A program made the translations under genes and the position numbers. Shown piece after piece: positions 1-7,446 of a stretch of DNA of 64,000 nt. Below the pieces are notes generated by a model. The model had not been told where the DNA came from, did not search any database, and saw only the letters and a program-made list of their open reading frames with translations. The stretch covers positions 62,001 to 126,000 of the forward strand of contig VXME01000160.1 of assembly GCA_009861545.1 (NCBI GenBank), given 5' to 3'. This DNA is from Acidobacteriota bacterium. Lineage in GTDB: Bacteria; Acidobacteriota; Vicinamibacteria; Vicinamibacterales; UBA8438. Each line of letters starts with the position of its first letter. The stretch's first letter is position 1.

Positions 1-393
1 CTCGTTCCAGTCGAGCACCGACCATTCGAAGCGGCCGCAACCCCGCTCGACCGCAATGTGCGCCAGGTGCGCCAGCAGGCGCCGCCCGATGCCGTGGCCG
101 CGATGCGGCGGCCGGACATACAGATCCTCCAGGTAGAGGCCGGGGCGCCCGACGAAGGTGGAAAAGCTCTGGAAGAACAACGCGAACCCGACCGCCTCGT
201 CACCGATCCGTGCGATCACCGCCTCGGCGCACGGGCGCTCCCCGAAGAGCGCCCGCTCGATGTCCGCCTCGGTCGCCACCACTTGCGCGGACATCCGCTC
301 GTAGTCGGCCAGTTCCCGGATCAACGCCAGGATGAGCGGCACGTCGGCGGGCGAGGCGGCGGAGATCGACAGGGGGGCCGGAGCGGAAGCCAT
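1..393 (-). CDS. GNAT family N-acetyltransferase (C-terminus cut by window edge)
   Basis: The minus-strand frame opens with ATG at 393 and is still open at base 1, giving 131 visible residues. It transfers an acetyl group from acetyl-CoA to an amine, and the pattern is closest to the diamine/spermidine N1-acetyltransferase branch. The acetyl-CoA-binding motif A is visible as DLYVRPPHRGHGIGRRLL (R-x-x-G-x-G/A), preceded by the strand-rich GFALFFQSFSTF segment usual in this branch. The substrate cannot be read from the sequence. The end of the protein lies outside the window. Confidence 0.85.
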   Translation of the reverse strand, partial: MASAPAPLSISAASPADVPLILALIRELADYERMSAQVVATEADIERALFGERPCAEAVIARIGDEAVGFALFFQSFSTFVGRPGLYLEDLYVRPPHRGHGIGRRLLAHLAHIAVERGCGRFEWSVLDWNE

Positions 394-792
394 CGTGCGT
401 TACAGATTACCTCATGGCTCCGTGCGTGCACGTCGGCGGCGGCTCGATCGGGACGTTTGCTCGTCCAGCAGCGATCACAAAAGGATATCCTGCGAAAAAA
501 AGGTGATAAAGTAATGTCCAAGAATCCCACCACCTGACAATGCACTGCAGTTGTCCAGGAGTCTGCGCCGCAGGACGTATACGAAACGAGTTCTGCGACG
601 CCGTGCGTGGTTCGACCGCTCGGTTCGCGCGCGCAACGGCGCGAGCATCCAATCATCGATGGCAAGCGGAGCGGACTGAGCGCGCTAATTTCGCGATTGC
701 GCTGGGAAAGTTCGAGATATTTACGCGATTTTCGTGACCCTGTCCGTCTCGTTCCTGTCGAGCGGGCCGGTTGCGACCGAAAGACTGGACCT
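394..792. other. Non-coding or relic stretch with an AT-rich core
   Basis: No convincing gene is seen here. Around 475-540 the base composition is much more AT-rich than the surroundings. An excellent Shine-Dalgarno match (AGGTGAT, about 501-507) precedes ATG at 514, but that frame stops at TGA 535-537 after MSKNPTT. The same frame then stays open to 1011 and includes the small ORF at 793. It may be a decayed gene start, or chance. Confidence 0.4.
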
Positions 793-1011
793 ATGGCGTT
801 GTTCTCCGTGCACCGGCGCGAACACGTCCCTCTCGTGATTGAGGCGGAGACGGTCGTCGCCGAAGCCGGTTGGTGGGTGTTTCGGACCGTCGACGGCCAA
901 CCGCTGGTGACGATCCCGACCACTGAGGTTCTCGGGATCGAGCCTGCGCCGGCCGGCGCAGGTACCTGGCGAAGCGGAGGGATGAACGAAGCCGGTTCGT
1001 CGAGGCGCTGA
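793..1011 (+). CDS. Small hypothetical protein (72 aa)
   Basis: The ORF begins at ATG 793 and encodes 72 residues with an alternating hydrophobic, beta-rich pattern (VIEAETVVAEAGWWVFRTVD, then PLVTIPTTEVLGIEPAP). That pattern looks like a small beta-barrel or SH3-like fold rather than random translation. No family is recognised and the ribosome site is weak. The stop is followed two bases later by a second small frame at 1014, so the two could be co-translated. The frame remains open upstream to the stop at 535, so the true start is uncertain. Confidence 0.35.
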   Translation: MALFSVHRREHVPLVIEAETVVAEAGWWVFRTVDGQPLVTIPTTEVLGIEPAPAGAGTWRSGGMNEAGSSRR

Positions 1012-1013
1012 CA

Positions 1014-1280
1014 GTGGACTCACCCAAGGAACCCGGAGCCGTGGTGCTCGGGGCACCTGCGCAGCGAGCGGTCGACGCGAGAACTGCGGCGGTGGACTTG
1101 TCCGTGGCGGTGGAGGAAGTCCTGCGGGGGCTCAACCGTCTCGAGGGCGTCGCCAGCGCGCAGGGCGCCGACGTACGCAGTCTTGGCCTGGTCCGTTGCG
1201 CGCGGGATGCGGTCCAGTCCGTGCGTGAGAGACATCGCCGCGGAGCGTTCAAGAACGAAGTCAGGCGGCGACCCCGTTGA
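1014..1280 (+). CDS. Small hypothetical helical protein (88 aa)
   Basis: The ORF starts with GTG at 1014, two bases after the stop of the preceding small ORF. Third codon positions are strongly G/C, as in real genes here. The product is predicted to be mostly helical (VDLSVAVEEVLRGLNRLEG, then RCARDAVQSVRERHRRGAF). No family is recognised. An overlapping minus-strand frame exists at 1020-1352 but has poorer protein character. Treat this as a tentative gene. Confidence 0.3.
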   Translation: MDSPKEPGAVVLGAPAQRAVDARTAAVDLSVAVEEVLRGLNRLEGVASAQGADVRSLGLVRCARDAVQSVRERHRRGAFKNEVRRRPR

Positions 1281-1351
1281 CTCGCGGGGCAACGGTCTTC
1301 GGCGTCGGGTACATCCGCCGGCCGTGCTGAGCGCCTTGCCGTTGCGCAGCA

Positions 1352-2563
1352 CTACGGCTCATCTTCTTCTTCTATCCACTCCGGCAGCGGGTCGTCCAAC
1401 AAAGCCCACCCGGAAGCTTCGGAGGCCATCTCGGCGTCGGTCAGCAGACAGCCGTCCAGCGCGGCCTCGATGGCCTCTTTCGGCATCTCGATTCCGATGA
1501 AGACGAGCTCCTGGCGGCGGTCGCCGTGGTCGGGCTCCCATACCTGGCCGACCCACTCCAGGGTCTCCGGGTCGCCGGCGAGCTCCGCCGGGTCCAGCGC
1601 GGCGAGCCAATGGCCTCCGGGCTCCAGGGTCAGCGAGTCTCCGGCGATCGAAAGCGCGCCGGCCACCTCATGGCGGGTGGCCAGCCAGACGACCCCCTTC
1701 GCCCGCAGCACGCCCTCGAAGCAACCTTCGAAGAGCGCCGCCAGCCGCGCTGGATGGAAGGGCCGTCGCCTCCGATAGACGAAGCTCCCGATGCCGTATT
1801 CCTCGGTCTCCGGCGTGTGACCGCCTTGCAGCTCCTGTTGCCAACCCGCTGTTTGCTCGACGCGTTCGAAATCGAACAGGCCCGTATCGAAAATCAGATC
1901 GAGCGGAATCCGCCCGTAGGTCGCCTGCACGAACGTCGCCGTCTGGTTGAGCTTGCGCAGGATCCCGGTCAACCGTGCGACTTCTTTCCCGCTCATCTTG
2001 TCGGTCTTGTTGAGCACGAGAACGTTGGCAAGCTCGACCTGATCGACGAGGAGCTCGGCGATGGAGCGGTCGTCTTCGACGTCGACCCCCAGCCCGCGAT
2101 CGAGCAGGTCTTCTCCGGACTCGAAGTCGCGAAGAAAGCGCGGGCCGTCGACGACGGTGACCATCGTGTCCAAACGGGCCAGCTCGCCCAGTTGGGCGCC
2201 AAGCTCGTCCGACAAGGCGAAGGTGGCCGCGACGGGAAGCGGCTCGGAGATACCGGTCGATTCGATCAGCAGGTAGTCGAAGCGACGTTCCCGCGCCAGG
2301 CGTGCAACCTCGTCGAGCAGGTCTTCACGCAGCGTGCAGCAGATGCAGCCGTTGGACATCTCGATCAACCGCTCGTCGACGCGGCTGAGCTCGGCGCCGC
2401 CGTTGCGAACGAGCTGGGCATCGACGTTGACCTCACTCATGTCGTTGACGATGACCGCGACACGGCGGCCTTCGCGGTTATGCAGCGCGTGGTTGAGCAA
2501 CGTCGTCTTGCCGGCGCCGAGGAAGCCGGAGAGCACGGTTACGGGAAGGCGTGAGTCGTTCAA
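1352..2563 (-). CDS. CobW/COG0523 family GTP-binding metallochaperone
   Basis: This is a G3E-type P-loop GTPase of the COG0523 family (CobW, ZNG1/YeiR, YjiA), which moves zinc or another metal to client proteins. Visible motifs are Walker [10 protein letters not shown] (residues 13-21), the family metal-binding GCICC (72-76), ESTGISEP (101-108) and NKTD (185-188), followed by a CobW C-terminal domain. Length is 403 aa, normal for the family. The start chosen is TTG 2563, because GGAG lies seven bases upstream and the TTG overlaps the TGA of the upstream gene (TTGA), implying translational coupling. It is the last gene of the operon running from 5900. The metal is not proven; zinc is most often reported for the family. 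Confidence 0.9.
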   Translation of the reverse strand: MNDSRLPVTVLSGFLGAGKTTLLNHALHNREGRRVAVIVNDMSEVNVDAQLVRNGGAELSRVDERLIEMSNGCICCTLREDLLDEVARLARERRFDYLLIESTGISEPLPVAATFALSDELGAQLGELARLDTMVTVVDGPRFLRDFESGEDLLDRGLGVDVEDDRSIAELLVDQVELANVLVLNKTDKMSGKEVARLTGILRKLNQTATFVQATYGRIPLDLIFDTGLFDFERVEQTAGWQQELQGGHTPETEEYGIGSFVYRRRRPFHPARLAALFEGCFEGVLRAKGVVWLATRHEVAGALSIAGDSLTLEPGGHWLAALDPAELAGDPETLEWVGQVWEPDHGDRRQELVFIGIEMPKEAIEAALDGCLLTDAEMASEASGWALLDDPLPEWIEEEDEP

Positions 2564-3141
2564 TTCGATTTCTCCACGGGCTCGGAATGCGGTTGGCCGT
2601 CGATGGCGTCGGCGAGCGCACGCCAAGCCTCGGGCACCGCCTGCGGCGGCAGTCCCTTGGAACTCCGTTTCCATTCGCGCAGGACGGCGCGACGATACTC
2701 CAGACCGCAGCGCGCGAGCGTCCACTCCTCGTAGTCCGCGATGCGCCGAATGGCGGCGACGGTCAGGTCGACCGGCACGCGGGGCGACGGAGGCGTCCGT
2801 GCGGCCGGGATTGCGTCGGGCTTCCAGATCGGCTCGCGGACGGTCTCCGACGGCAGCCAAACGGGTCGAAACTGGTAACGGTTGAGGAAGACGCCGCCCT
2901 TCCGCGGCGTTCCGTACAGGAGGCCGAAACCCCACAACATGAGGCTGTCGCCGCCGGGTAGCGCCAGCGTGTAGCAGCTCGATCCTGTCTCTCCTTCGGG
3001 TGGCCGTCGCCTGCAGAAGCCCGCTTCGAGCAGGAGGTTGCCTTGCGGACGCTCGATGTCCCGGCCCCAGTTCCAGCACTGCCGGTCGAGCAGCTCCTGC
3101 CCCTTGCGTCGGCGGGCGCCGGAGATCGGGTTCACAGCCAT
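2560..3141 (-). CDS. Uncharacterised 193-aa protein of the metal operon
   Basis: I do not recognise this family. The product is soluble, with no signal peptide or membrane helix. The N-terminal half carries Cys at [14 protein letters not shown] and SSCYTL; the middle is aromatic-rich ([28 protein letters not shown]); the C-terminal third is helical with basic patches. ATG 3141 lies inside the end of the FeoB-like gene (10-base overlap) and the stop overlaps the TTG of the CobW-like gene, so it is locked between a metal transporter and a metallochaperone. Its role is presumably linked to handling the same metal, but that is inference from position only. Confidence 0.75.
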   Translation of the reverse strand: MAVNPISGARRRKGQELLDRQCWNWGRDIERPQGNLLLEAGFCRRRPPEGETGSSCYTLALPGGDSLMLWGFGLLYGTPRKGGVFLNRYQFRPVWLPSETVREPIWKPDAIPAARTPPSPRVPVDLTVAAIRRIADYEEWTLARCGLEYRRAVLREWKRSSKGLPPQAVPEAWRALADAIDGQPHSEPVEKSN

Positions 3142-4760
3142 GCTCCCGCCCAGGCCAGCAAAGCGCTGAACCCGATGGCCGCCACAGCCTGCCGACCCAC
3201 CAACCGCAGCGCAAACCCGCGGCCCTGCTCGCGCGCAATCGTCAGGCAGGTGACCAGGCAAGGCAGGAGCACGCCGGCCAGGTAGACGGCCGTCAACAGT
3301 TGGGCGGCGCCGAGGCCTGCGGCGACGCCCGGCTCCGCGAGCAGCAGGATGCCGTCCTTGCGCACGCTCGCCAGGACCACCGCCAGGGCCGCCTCCGAGG
3401 GCAATCGAAAGACGGTCATCGCCGGCTCGACGACAGCCGACGCAGCTTGCAGCGCGCCGAGCCAATGCAACAGCGAAGCGGCGGCCGTGATCAGAAAGAA
3501 GACCGGCAAGGCCCGGCGAAAGAACTCCCGCACGACGCCCTGCGCCTCGAGCCAGACGGCCTTCGGGCGCGGCCAGGTCAAGAAGACCCGGCCCTCCGTC
3601 AACAGCGCATTGAAGGGAGAACGAGCCGCTGGCGGCGCGATGAGCCGGGCGTAGGCGAGGGTGGTGGCGCCCAGATAAAGCAGGTAGGGTACGACCAGAT
3701 CGGGTCGTCCCGCCGCGGCAAAGACTGCCAGCGTGGCCCCCAACTGATACGAACAGGCGGAACCGAAGGCAATGGCCGAGACGCATACGCCCCGCGAGCA
3801 GGCCGACGACGAGCGCGCGCTGATGACGGCGGGCACGTTGCAGCCGAAACCCATCACGACCCGCGCCAACTCCCGGCCCGTCATGCCGAACGGCCGCAGC
3901 CACGGATTCATGGCGGTTGTCAGGCGATCGAGCAGGCCGCTCGCCTTGTACGCACCCATCAGCAGCGCATGGAGCACCACCACCGGCGTTGCCCACACCA
4001 ACAGCAGCGGCCCCATCGTGACAAAGCCGTAGTCGCCGGCCAGGATCTCCGCAAGCGGCTGCGGCCAGCGCGTCAGCAACCCGGCCAGCGGCCCGGTCAG
4101 GGCGCCGACCCAGGGTTCGATTCGATCCGCGAGACGGTTGGCGGCGTCCACCGCGATCCCGGCGGGCGTCAACAACAGCAACAGCGCCCAGAAAGGCCCA
4201 AGGGCGGAGCGCTCCAGGAAGAGAGGACGGGGACGGACGTTCAGATCGCCGAAGTTCAAACCGGTTTCGGCAGGGACCGGGCCGGGCGCTTCCAGCGCCT
4301 GCATCAGCCTTCGACGATCGTCGGCGTTCAGCCGCCGGGCGTCCACGGCGACCACCGGCAAACCCGTCCGGAGCGCCAGCTCTCCCAGCCGCTCCTCCAC
4401 CTCCAGGCGGGCGAGTCGGTCCCGACGGGTCACGACCAGTGCGCCGCGTCGACCGGCGGCGAGCGGCAGCAGGTCGGCCAGGTCGGCGTCCAGTGCGGTC
4501 CCCTGGGCGACCAGCAGGACGGTATCGTCGCCGCGCAGCCGCTCCAGGGCCAGTCGGGTGGTCTCGACGTCGGAGCTGCGCAGCAACCCGGGCGTATCGA
4601 TCAGCTCCCAGTCGTCCACCCGGTAGGAGTCGCAGCCGACGGTGGCGCCCCGGAAGTTCGAGGCAGCGCTGGGCGCACCCGCCAGCGACGCCGCCAGTTG
4701 CGTCTTGCCGACGTTTTCCTTACCCAACAGAACCACGGTTCGAACTGGCGTCGGGAGCAT
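3132..4760 (-). CDS. FeoB-like GTPase-coupled metal transporter (short form)
   Basis: The cytoplasmic N-terminal G domain has G1 GKENVGKT (13-20, versus the usual GNPNVGKT) and G3 DTPG (55-58). G4 is TRRD (111-114) where FeoB normally has NxxD. From about residue 185 a polytopic membrane domain carries the FeoB gate signature GFGCNVPA (304-311) and a Cys-containing segment (C321, C326, C336). At 542 aa it is clearly shorter than typical FeoB (about 700-770 aa). The changed G1/G4 and reduced size suggest a divergent branch that may not carry Fe(II). It starts 12 bases after the flavoprotein stop and overlaps the next gene by 10 bases, so it is in the middle of the operon. Confidence 0.85.
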   Translation of the reverse strand: MLPTPVRTVVLLGKENVGKTQLAASLAGAPSAASNFRGATVGCDSYRVDDWELIDTPGLLRSSDVETTRLALERLRGDDTVLLVAQGTALDADLADLLPLAAGRRGALVVTRRDRLARLEVEERLGELALRTGLPVVAVDARRLNADDRRRLMQALEAPGPVPAETGLNFGDLNVRPRPLFLERSALGPFWALLLLLTPAGIAVDAANRLADRIEPWVGALTGPLAGLLTRWPQPLAEILAGDYGFVTMGPLLLVWATPVVVLHALLMGAYKASGLLDRLTTAMNPWLRPFGMTGRELARVVMGFGCNVPAVISARSSSACSRGVCVSAIAFGSACSYQLGATLAVFAAAGRPDLVVPYLLYLGATTLAYARLIAPPAARSPFNALLTEGRVFLTWPRPKAVWLEAQGVVREFFRRALPVFFLITAAASLLHWLGALQAASAVVEPAMTVFRLPSEAALAVVLASVRKDGILLLAEPGVAAGLGAAQLLTAVYLAGVLLPCLVTCLTIAREQGRGFALRLVGRQAVAAIGFSALLAWAGAWL

Positions 4761-4772
4761 TTCACGGCCCCT

Positions 4773-5900
4773 TCAACAAGCGCATTCGTCGCCGCAGCAC
4801 GATAGATCGTCGAGGTACATTCCGTAGCGGCGGTACTCCTCCAGGGGCTCCACGCTCACCCGCAGGCGGCGAGCGATCTGGTTGGCGACCACGGCGAAGC
4901 GCTGGCGGAACTTGTAGATGAAACAGAAGATGACATCGCCCTGGCGCACCTGCGGCCCGACCAGGAACAGCCCTTTCGTCACGGTGGACTCGTCGTCTTC
5001 CGTCAACAGCGGAAAACCGTCGTCTCGCCAATCGAACAACGAGCGAACGAGGCTTGCCGAACCGACGAATCCGGAGGCCAGGATCGGCTTCTCGGCGCAG
5101 TCGACGACGTGACCGCCCTTGAGCGCCAACTGATAACCGTTGTCCTTGCGGCGAACGCCGATGACCGGACAGCCGCCGCGCAGCGTCACCCGACCCGAGT
5201 CGACAGCCGAATCCAGACGCGCCTTCGTAAAGGGCGACAAGAGTTGGCTGGGGTCCGGGCCTTTTCGCGTCCAGGGCTCCTCGCGGTCGAAGACGATGGC
5301 TCGTCGACCGGCGGCGGCCAGCCCGACGGCGGCGTCGACGCCGCTCTCGGATCCGCCGATGATGTATCTCTCGTCGCCGCCGAGATCGTCCCACGAGGTC
5401 ACCTGGGAGTTGTGCAGGCACAGCTCGGCCCCGCGGAAGCCGTTGGTCCGCGGGTACTGCATTTCGCCGCCCGCCCAGACCACAAACCGCGCGTGGAAGT
5501 CGCCGCGACTCGTCGCCACCCGAAACCGCTTGGGTCGAGCTCCCGTCGCGACCGAGAGAACGTCGACTCCGGTCTCTACCGGCAAGTCGAAATGCTCCGC
5601 GATCTTTCGCAGATAGCCGGCGTACTCCTCCCCCGTGGGGTGCTCGACGCCGATCGAGTAGGCCGGCGAGGTGTGCAGACAGACGGCGTTCAGGTCGAGG
5701 GCGCCGAACTGGGTGCTGTTGAACGACGGCGTAATGAAGCGCATCTGCCGCGGCCAAAGCAGGAACGAGGCGCCGATGGCGGCACGGTCGAGGATCACGA
5801 AGTTCTCGATTCCGAGGTCGCGCAGCGTCGCACCAAAGCCGAGACCGGCGGCCCCGGCGCCGACGACGACAATGTCGAACGAGCGGGCTCCTTTCGTCAT
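4773..5900 (-). CDS. CzcO-like FAD/NAD(P)-binding flavoprotein with Cys-rich C-terminus
   Basis: This is a flavin-dependent oxidoreductase of the CzcO/monooxygenase type (COG2072-like). The FAD dinucleotide motif is GAGAAG (14-19) and a second NADPH-type motif is GGSESG (182-187). The last residues read DDLSCCGDECAC (364-375), four Cys in eight positions, which looks like a metal or redox site not expected in ordinary family members. Start ATG 5900 is chosen because the 72 codons of in-frame extension upstream have no flavoprotein character. It is the first gene of the operon with the FeoB-like, unknown and CobW-like genes. Relatives in COG2072 were named for association with the CzcD cation transporter, which fits the context. 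Confidence 0.85.
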   Translation of the reverse strand: MTKGARSFDIVVVGAGAAGLGFGATLRDLGIENFVILDRAAIGASFLLWPRQMRFITPSFNSTQFGALDLNAVCLHTSPAYSIGVEHPTGEEYAGYLRKIAEHFDLPVETGVDVLSVATGARPKRFRVATSRGDFHARFVVWAGGEMQYPRTNGFRGAELCLHNSQVTSWDDLGGDERYIIGGSESGVDAAVGLAAAGRRAIVFDREEPWTRKGPDPSQLLSPFTKARLDSAVDSGRVTLRGGCPVIGVRRKDNGYQLALKGGHVVDCAEKPILASGFVGSASLVRSLFDWRDDGFPLLTEDDESTVTKGLFLVGPQVRQGDVIFCFIYKFRQRFAVVANQIARRLRVSVEPLEEYRRYGMYLDDLSCCGDECAC

Positions 5901-6120
5901 CGGCTCACCCGAACCGTTTCCTTCACGCCACTTGCAGTCAATCGGTCCATCACCTTCCCCCTCCCGAGGCCCACTCTTCGTGACCCTGTTCCGTTTCCAT
6001 CGTGCAGGACAGCCGCGAACGCGCCAGGAGCCGGCGCCCTGGACGGGCGCGAGGCACGACACCGCGTTACCAGTGTCGGGGAGACGCCATCCTGAACCGC
6101 AATAGGACGCGGACAAGCAC

Positions 6121-6159
6121 CATTGCCGTAGCGCGCACGCTCTTGCGCTTGCGGCAATG
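6121..6159. repeat. Imperfect inverted repeat in the 5901-6203 gap
   Basis: Arms cattgccg and cggcaatg (6121-6128 and 6152-6159) are perfect complements, and inner gcgc/gcgc blocks extend the stem. It lies about 220 bases upstream of the CzcO-like start and 45 bases downstream of the small His/Cys protein's stop. It could be a terminator-like hairpin for that small gene or an operator for the metal operon. There is no T-run. The rest of the 5901-6203 gap shows no gene. Confidence 0.45.
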
Positions 6160-6203
6160 CGCCGTCGACGAACGATGGACGAAAACGCAGCGCGTGACGG
6201 GAA

Positions 6204-6509
6204 CTACGCGGGCGGGCCGCGGGCGGGGAGGCGGCGGGAGTGACCGGACGCGATCCATGCGCCGTCGGCAGCCTGCTCGAGCGCCCCCACAACGTCGGCG
6301 AGTTCGACCTGCAACGAGCCGGAGAGTTCGGCGGCAGGGTGGTGTCGGAGCTGGCAGACCGCGCAACGCTGATCGGCCGCGTGCTCCTCGTGACAGAAGA
6401 CCTCGGCGGCGCCGGCGCCGGCCACCGCCATCACCAGGACGACGATCCATGCGCGCCAGCCACGGCTACGCCGTACGAGCCCCGTGCGCGCGCGTCGTCT
6501 CTGGACCAT
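6204..6509 (-). CDS. Small membrane-anchored His/Cys-rich protein (101 aa)
   Basis: A basic N-terminus is followed by one hydrophobic segment (about 20-36), then a potential metal site with C39, H40, H43, C49, C52, H56 and H57 (the segment reads CHEEHAADQRCAVC). The C-terminus ends in a Pro/Arg-rich tail (GHSRRLPARGPPA). This resembles the small DUF2946-like proteins seen beside copper and other metal genes, although I cannot assign the family firmly. It is transcribed toward the metal operon, about 300 bases upstream. The site probably faces the periplasm, with a metal-binding or sensing role inferred from the residues. Confidence 0.6.
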   Translation of the reverse strand: MVQRRRARTGLVRRSRGWRAWIVVLVMAVAGAGAAEVFCHEEHAADQRCAVCQLRHHPAAELSGSLQVELADVVGALEQAADGAWIASGHSRRLPARGPPA

Positions 6510-6520
6510 CGGCGCTCACG

Positions 6521-6658
6521 CTAGCAGAGATCACCCCAGGGCTGCAAGGGCCGCCACGGATTCGGAACACGCATCTCGATGCCGTGGCCCGAGTAGAAGA
6601 CCAGCGGGACGTCCGCTGCCGCGCGCTGGCGCTGGAATCGACGTAGCACCTCGGTCAT
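6521..6658 (-). pseudogene. Relic of a caspase-like (peptidase C14) domain
   Basis: The frame from ATG 6658 encodes 45 residues. The central part, LRRFQRQRAAADVPLVFYSG followed by HGIEM, matches the strand and catalytic His-Gly motif (FYSGHG) of prokaryotic caspase-like peptidases. The flanks do not: upstream sequence lacks the rest of the p20 fold, and after HGIEM the frame runs into unrelated residues and stops, without the catalytic Cys motif. It is best read as a broken fragment of a metacaspase-type gene. The stretch 6660-6876 beyond it is AT-rich and shows no gene. Confidence 0.55.
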
Positions 6659-6876
6659 CTCCACCGATCCGCGTCCAGCTCCGTAGCGACCTTGAACCCG
6701 AGACGCTGCCGCGGCCGACATGTCGGTCGCATCGTTCGTTGCTGGTGGTACCTTTTCGACTCTTTCCTGTCGATTCTCATGAATAGCGGAGAAGAAACTG
6801 CTTCCTATTGGACAAATGTTGTCTCTTGTGGCTACTTCTATCAACTTTGGCATCATCGAAAGAGCGCAAGACGGTA

Positions 6877-7401
6877 TCACCAGCTGAACGGCTGCGATCC
6901 GCACCACGGCGTCAGACGTGGCCGCCATCGACCCACGTGCAGGCGATAGGTCTCGTACGACTCTCCGAACCTGCAACGGAGCGACGGCTCCTCATGGAGC
7001 AGCACGAACAAGTGGAACGCGACCAGCAGCACCCCTGCGTACGCCAACAGCCGGGCTTGCCCAAAGAGCAGCGCCTGCCCCGAGACGATGAGCAGCACGG
7101 AGATGTACATCGGGTTGCGCACGAACCGATAGAGACCGGACGCCACCAGCACTTCGGTCTGCGCCACTGGGGCCGGGGTGCCACGCCCCTCGAGGGCGAA
7201 GCGGGCGAAGCAGTCCAGCAGGCAGGCCAGACCCGCGGCGACCGCCGCGGCACCCGCCATCCGCCCGCCCGGCAGCCCGAGCAGTGGCGGCTGCATCGTC
7301 CAACCGACCAGGACGAACGGGCCGACGCCAGCAACGAGACCGGGAGCCGCCCAGAAGAAGACTAACGACCCCACGATCGCACGTGTACGAGTTCCCTTCA
7401 T
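6877..7401 (-). CDS. Isoprenylcysteine carboxyl methyltransferase-like membrane protein
   Basis: A 174-aa integral membrane protein with about four hydrophobic segments. The C-terminal signature of the ICMT/PEMT-like methyltransferases is visible: GLYRFVRNPMYISVLLI, then HEEPSLRCRFGESYETYR. These bacterial relatives are assumed to methylate small thiols, lipids or other hydrophobic acceptors with S-adenosylmethionine; the substrate is unknown. ATG 7401 is chosen because GAGGAG lies ten bases upstream; an in-frame ATG at 7437 would add 12 residues. It stands alone, between the caspase relic and the quinoprotein gene. Confidence 0.8.
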   Translation of the reverse strand: MKGTRTRAIVGSLVFFWAAPGLVAGVGPFVLVGWTMQPPLLGLPGGRMAGAAAVAAGLACLLDCFARFALEGRGTPAPVAQTEVLVASGLYRFVRNPMYISVLLIVSGQALLFGQARLLAYAGVLLVAFHLFVLLHEEPSLRCRFGESYETYRLHVGRWRPRLTPWCGSQPFSW

Positions 7402-7446
7402 GAGCCATGCGCTCCTCAGGGTGAAGCTACCACTCATGGCTGCGTG

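Noticed and set aside
535-537. Possible selenocysteine UGA codon
   Set aside because: No SECIS-like hairpin is evident just downstream, no selenoprotein family matches, and the reading frame beyond is not clearly a protein.
3000-4805. Long plus-strand open frame opposite the FeoB-like gene
   Set aside because: The composition is Arg/Gln/Gly-rich with no motif; the minus strand encodes a clear GTPase and membrane domain.
5901-6203. Zur or Fur box upstream of the metal operon
   Set aside because: No AT-rich 19-21-base palindrome of the known Zur/Fur type was seen; only the GC-containing inverted repeat at 6121.
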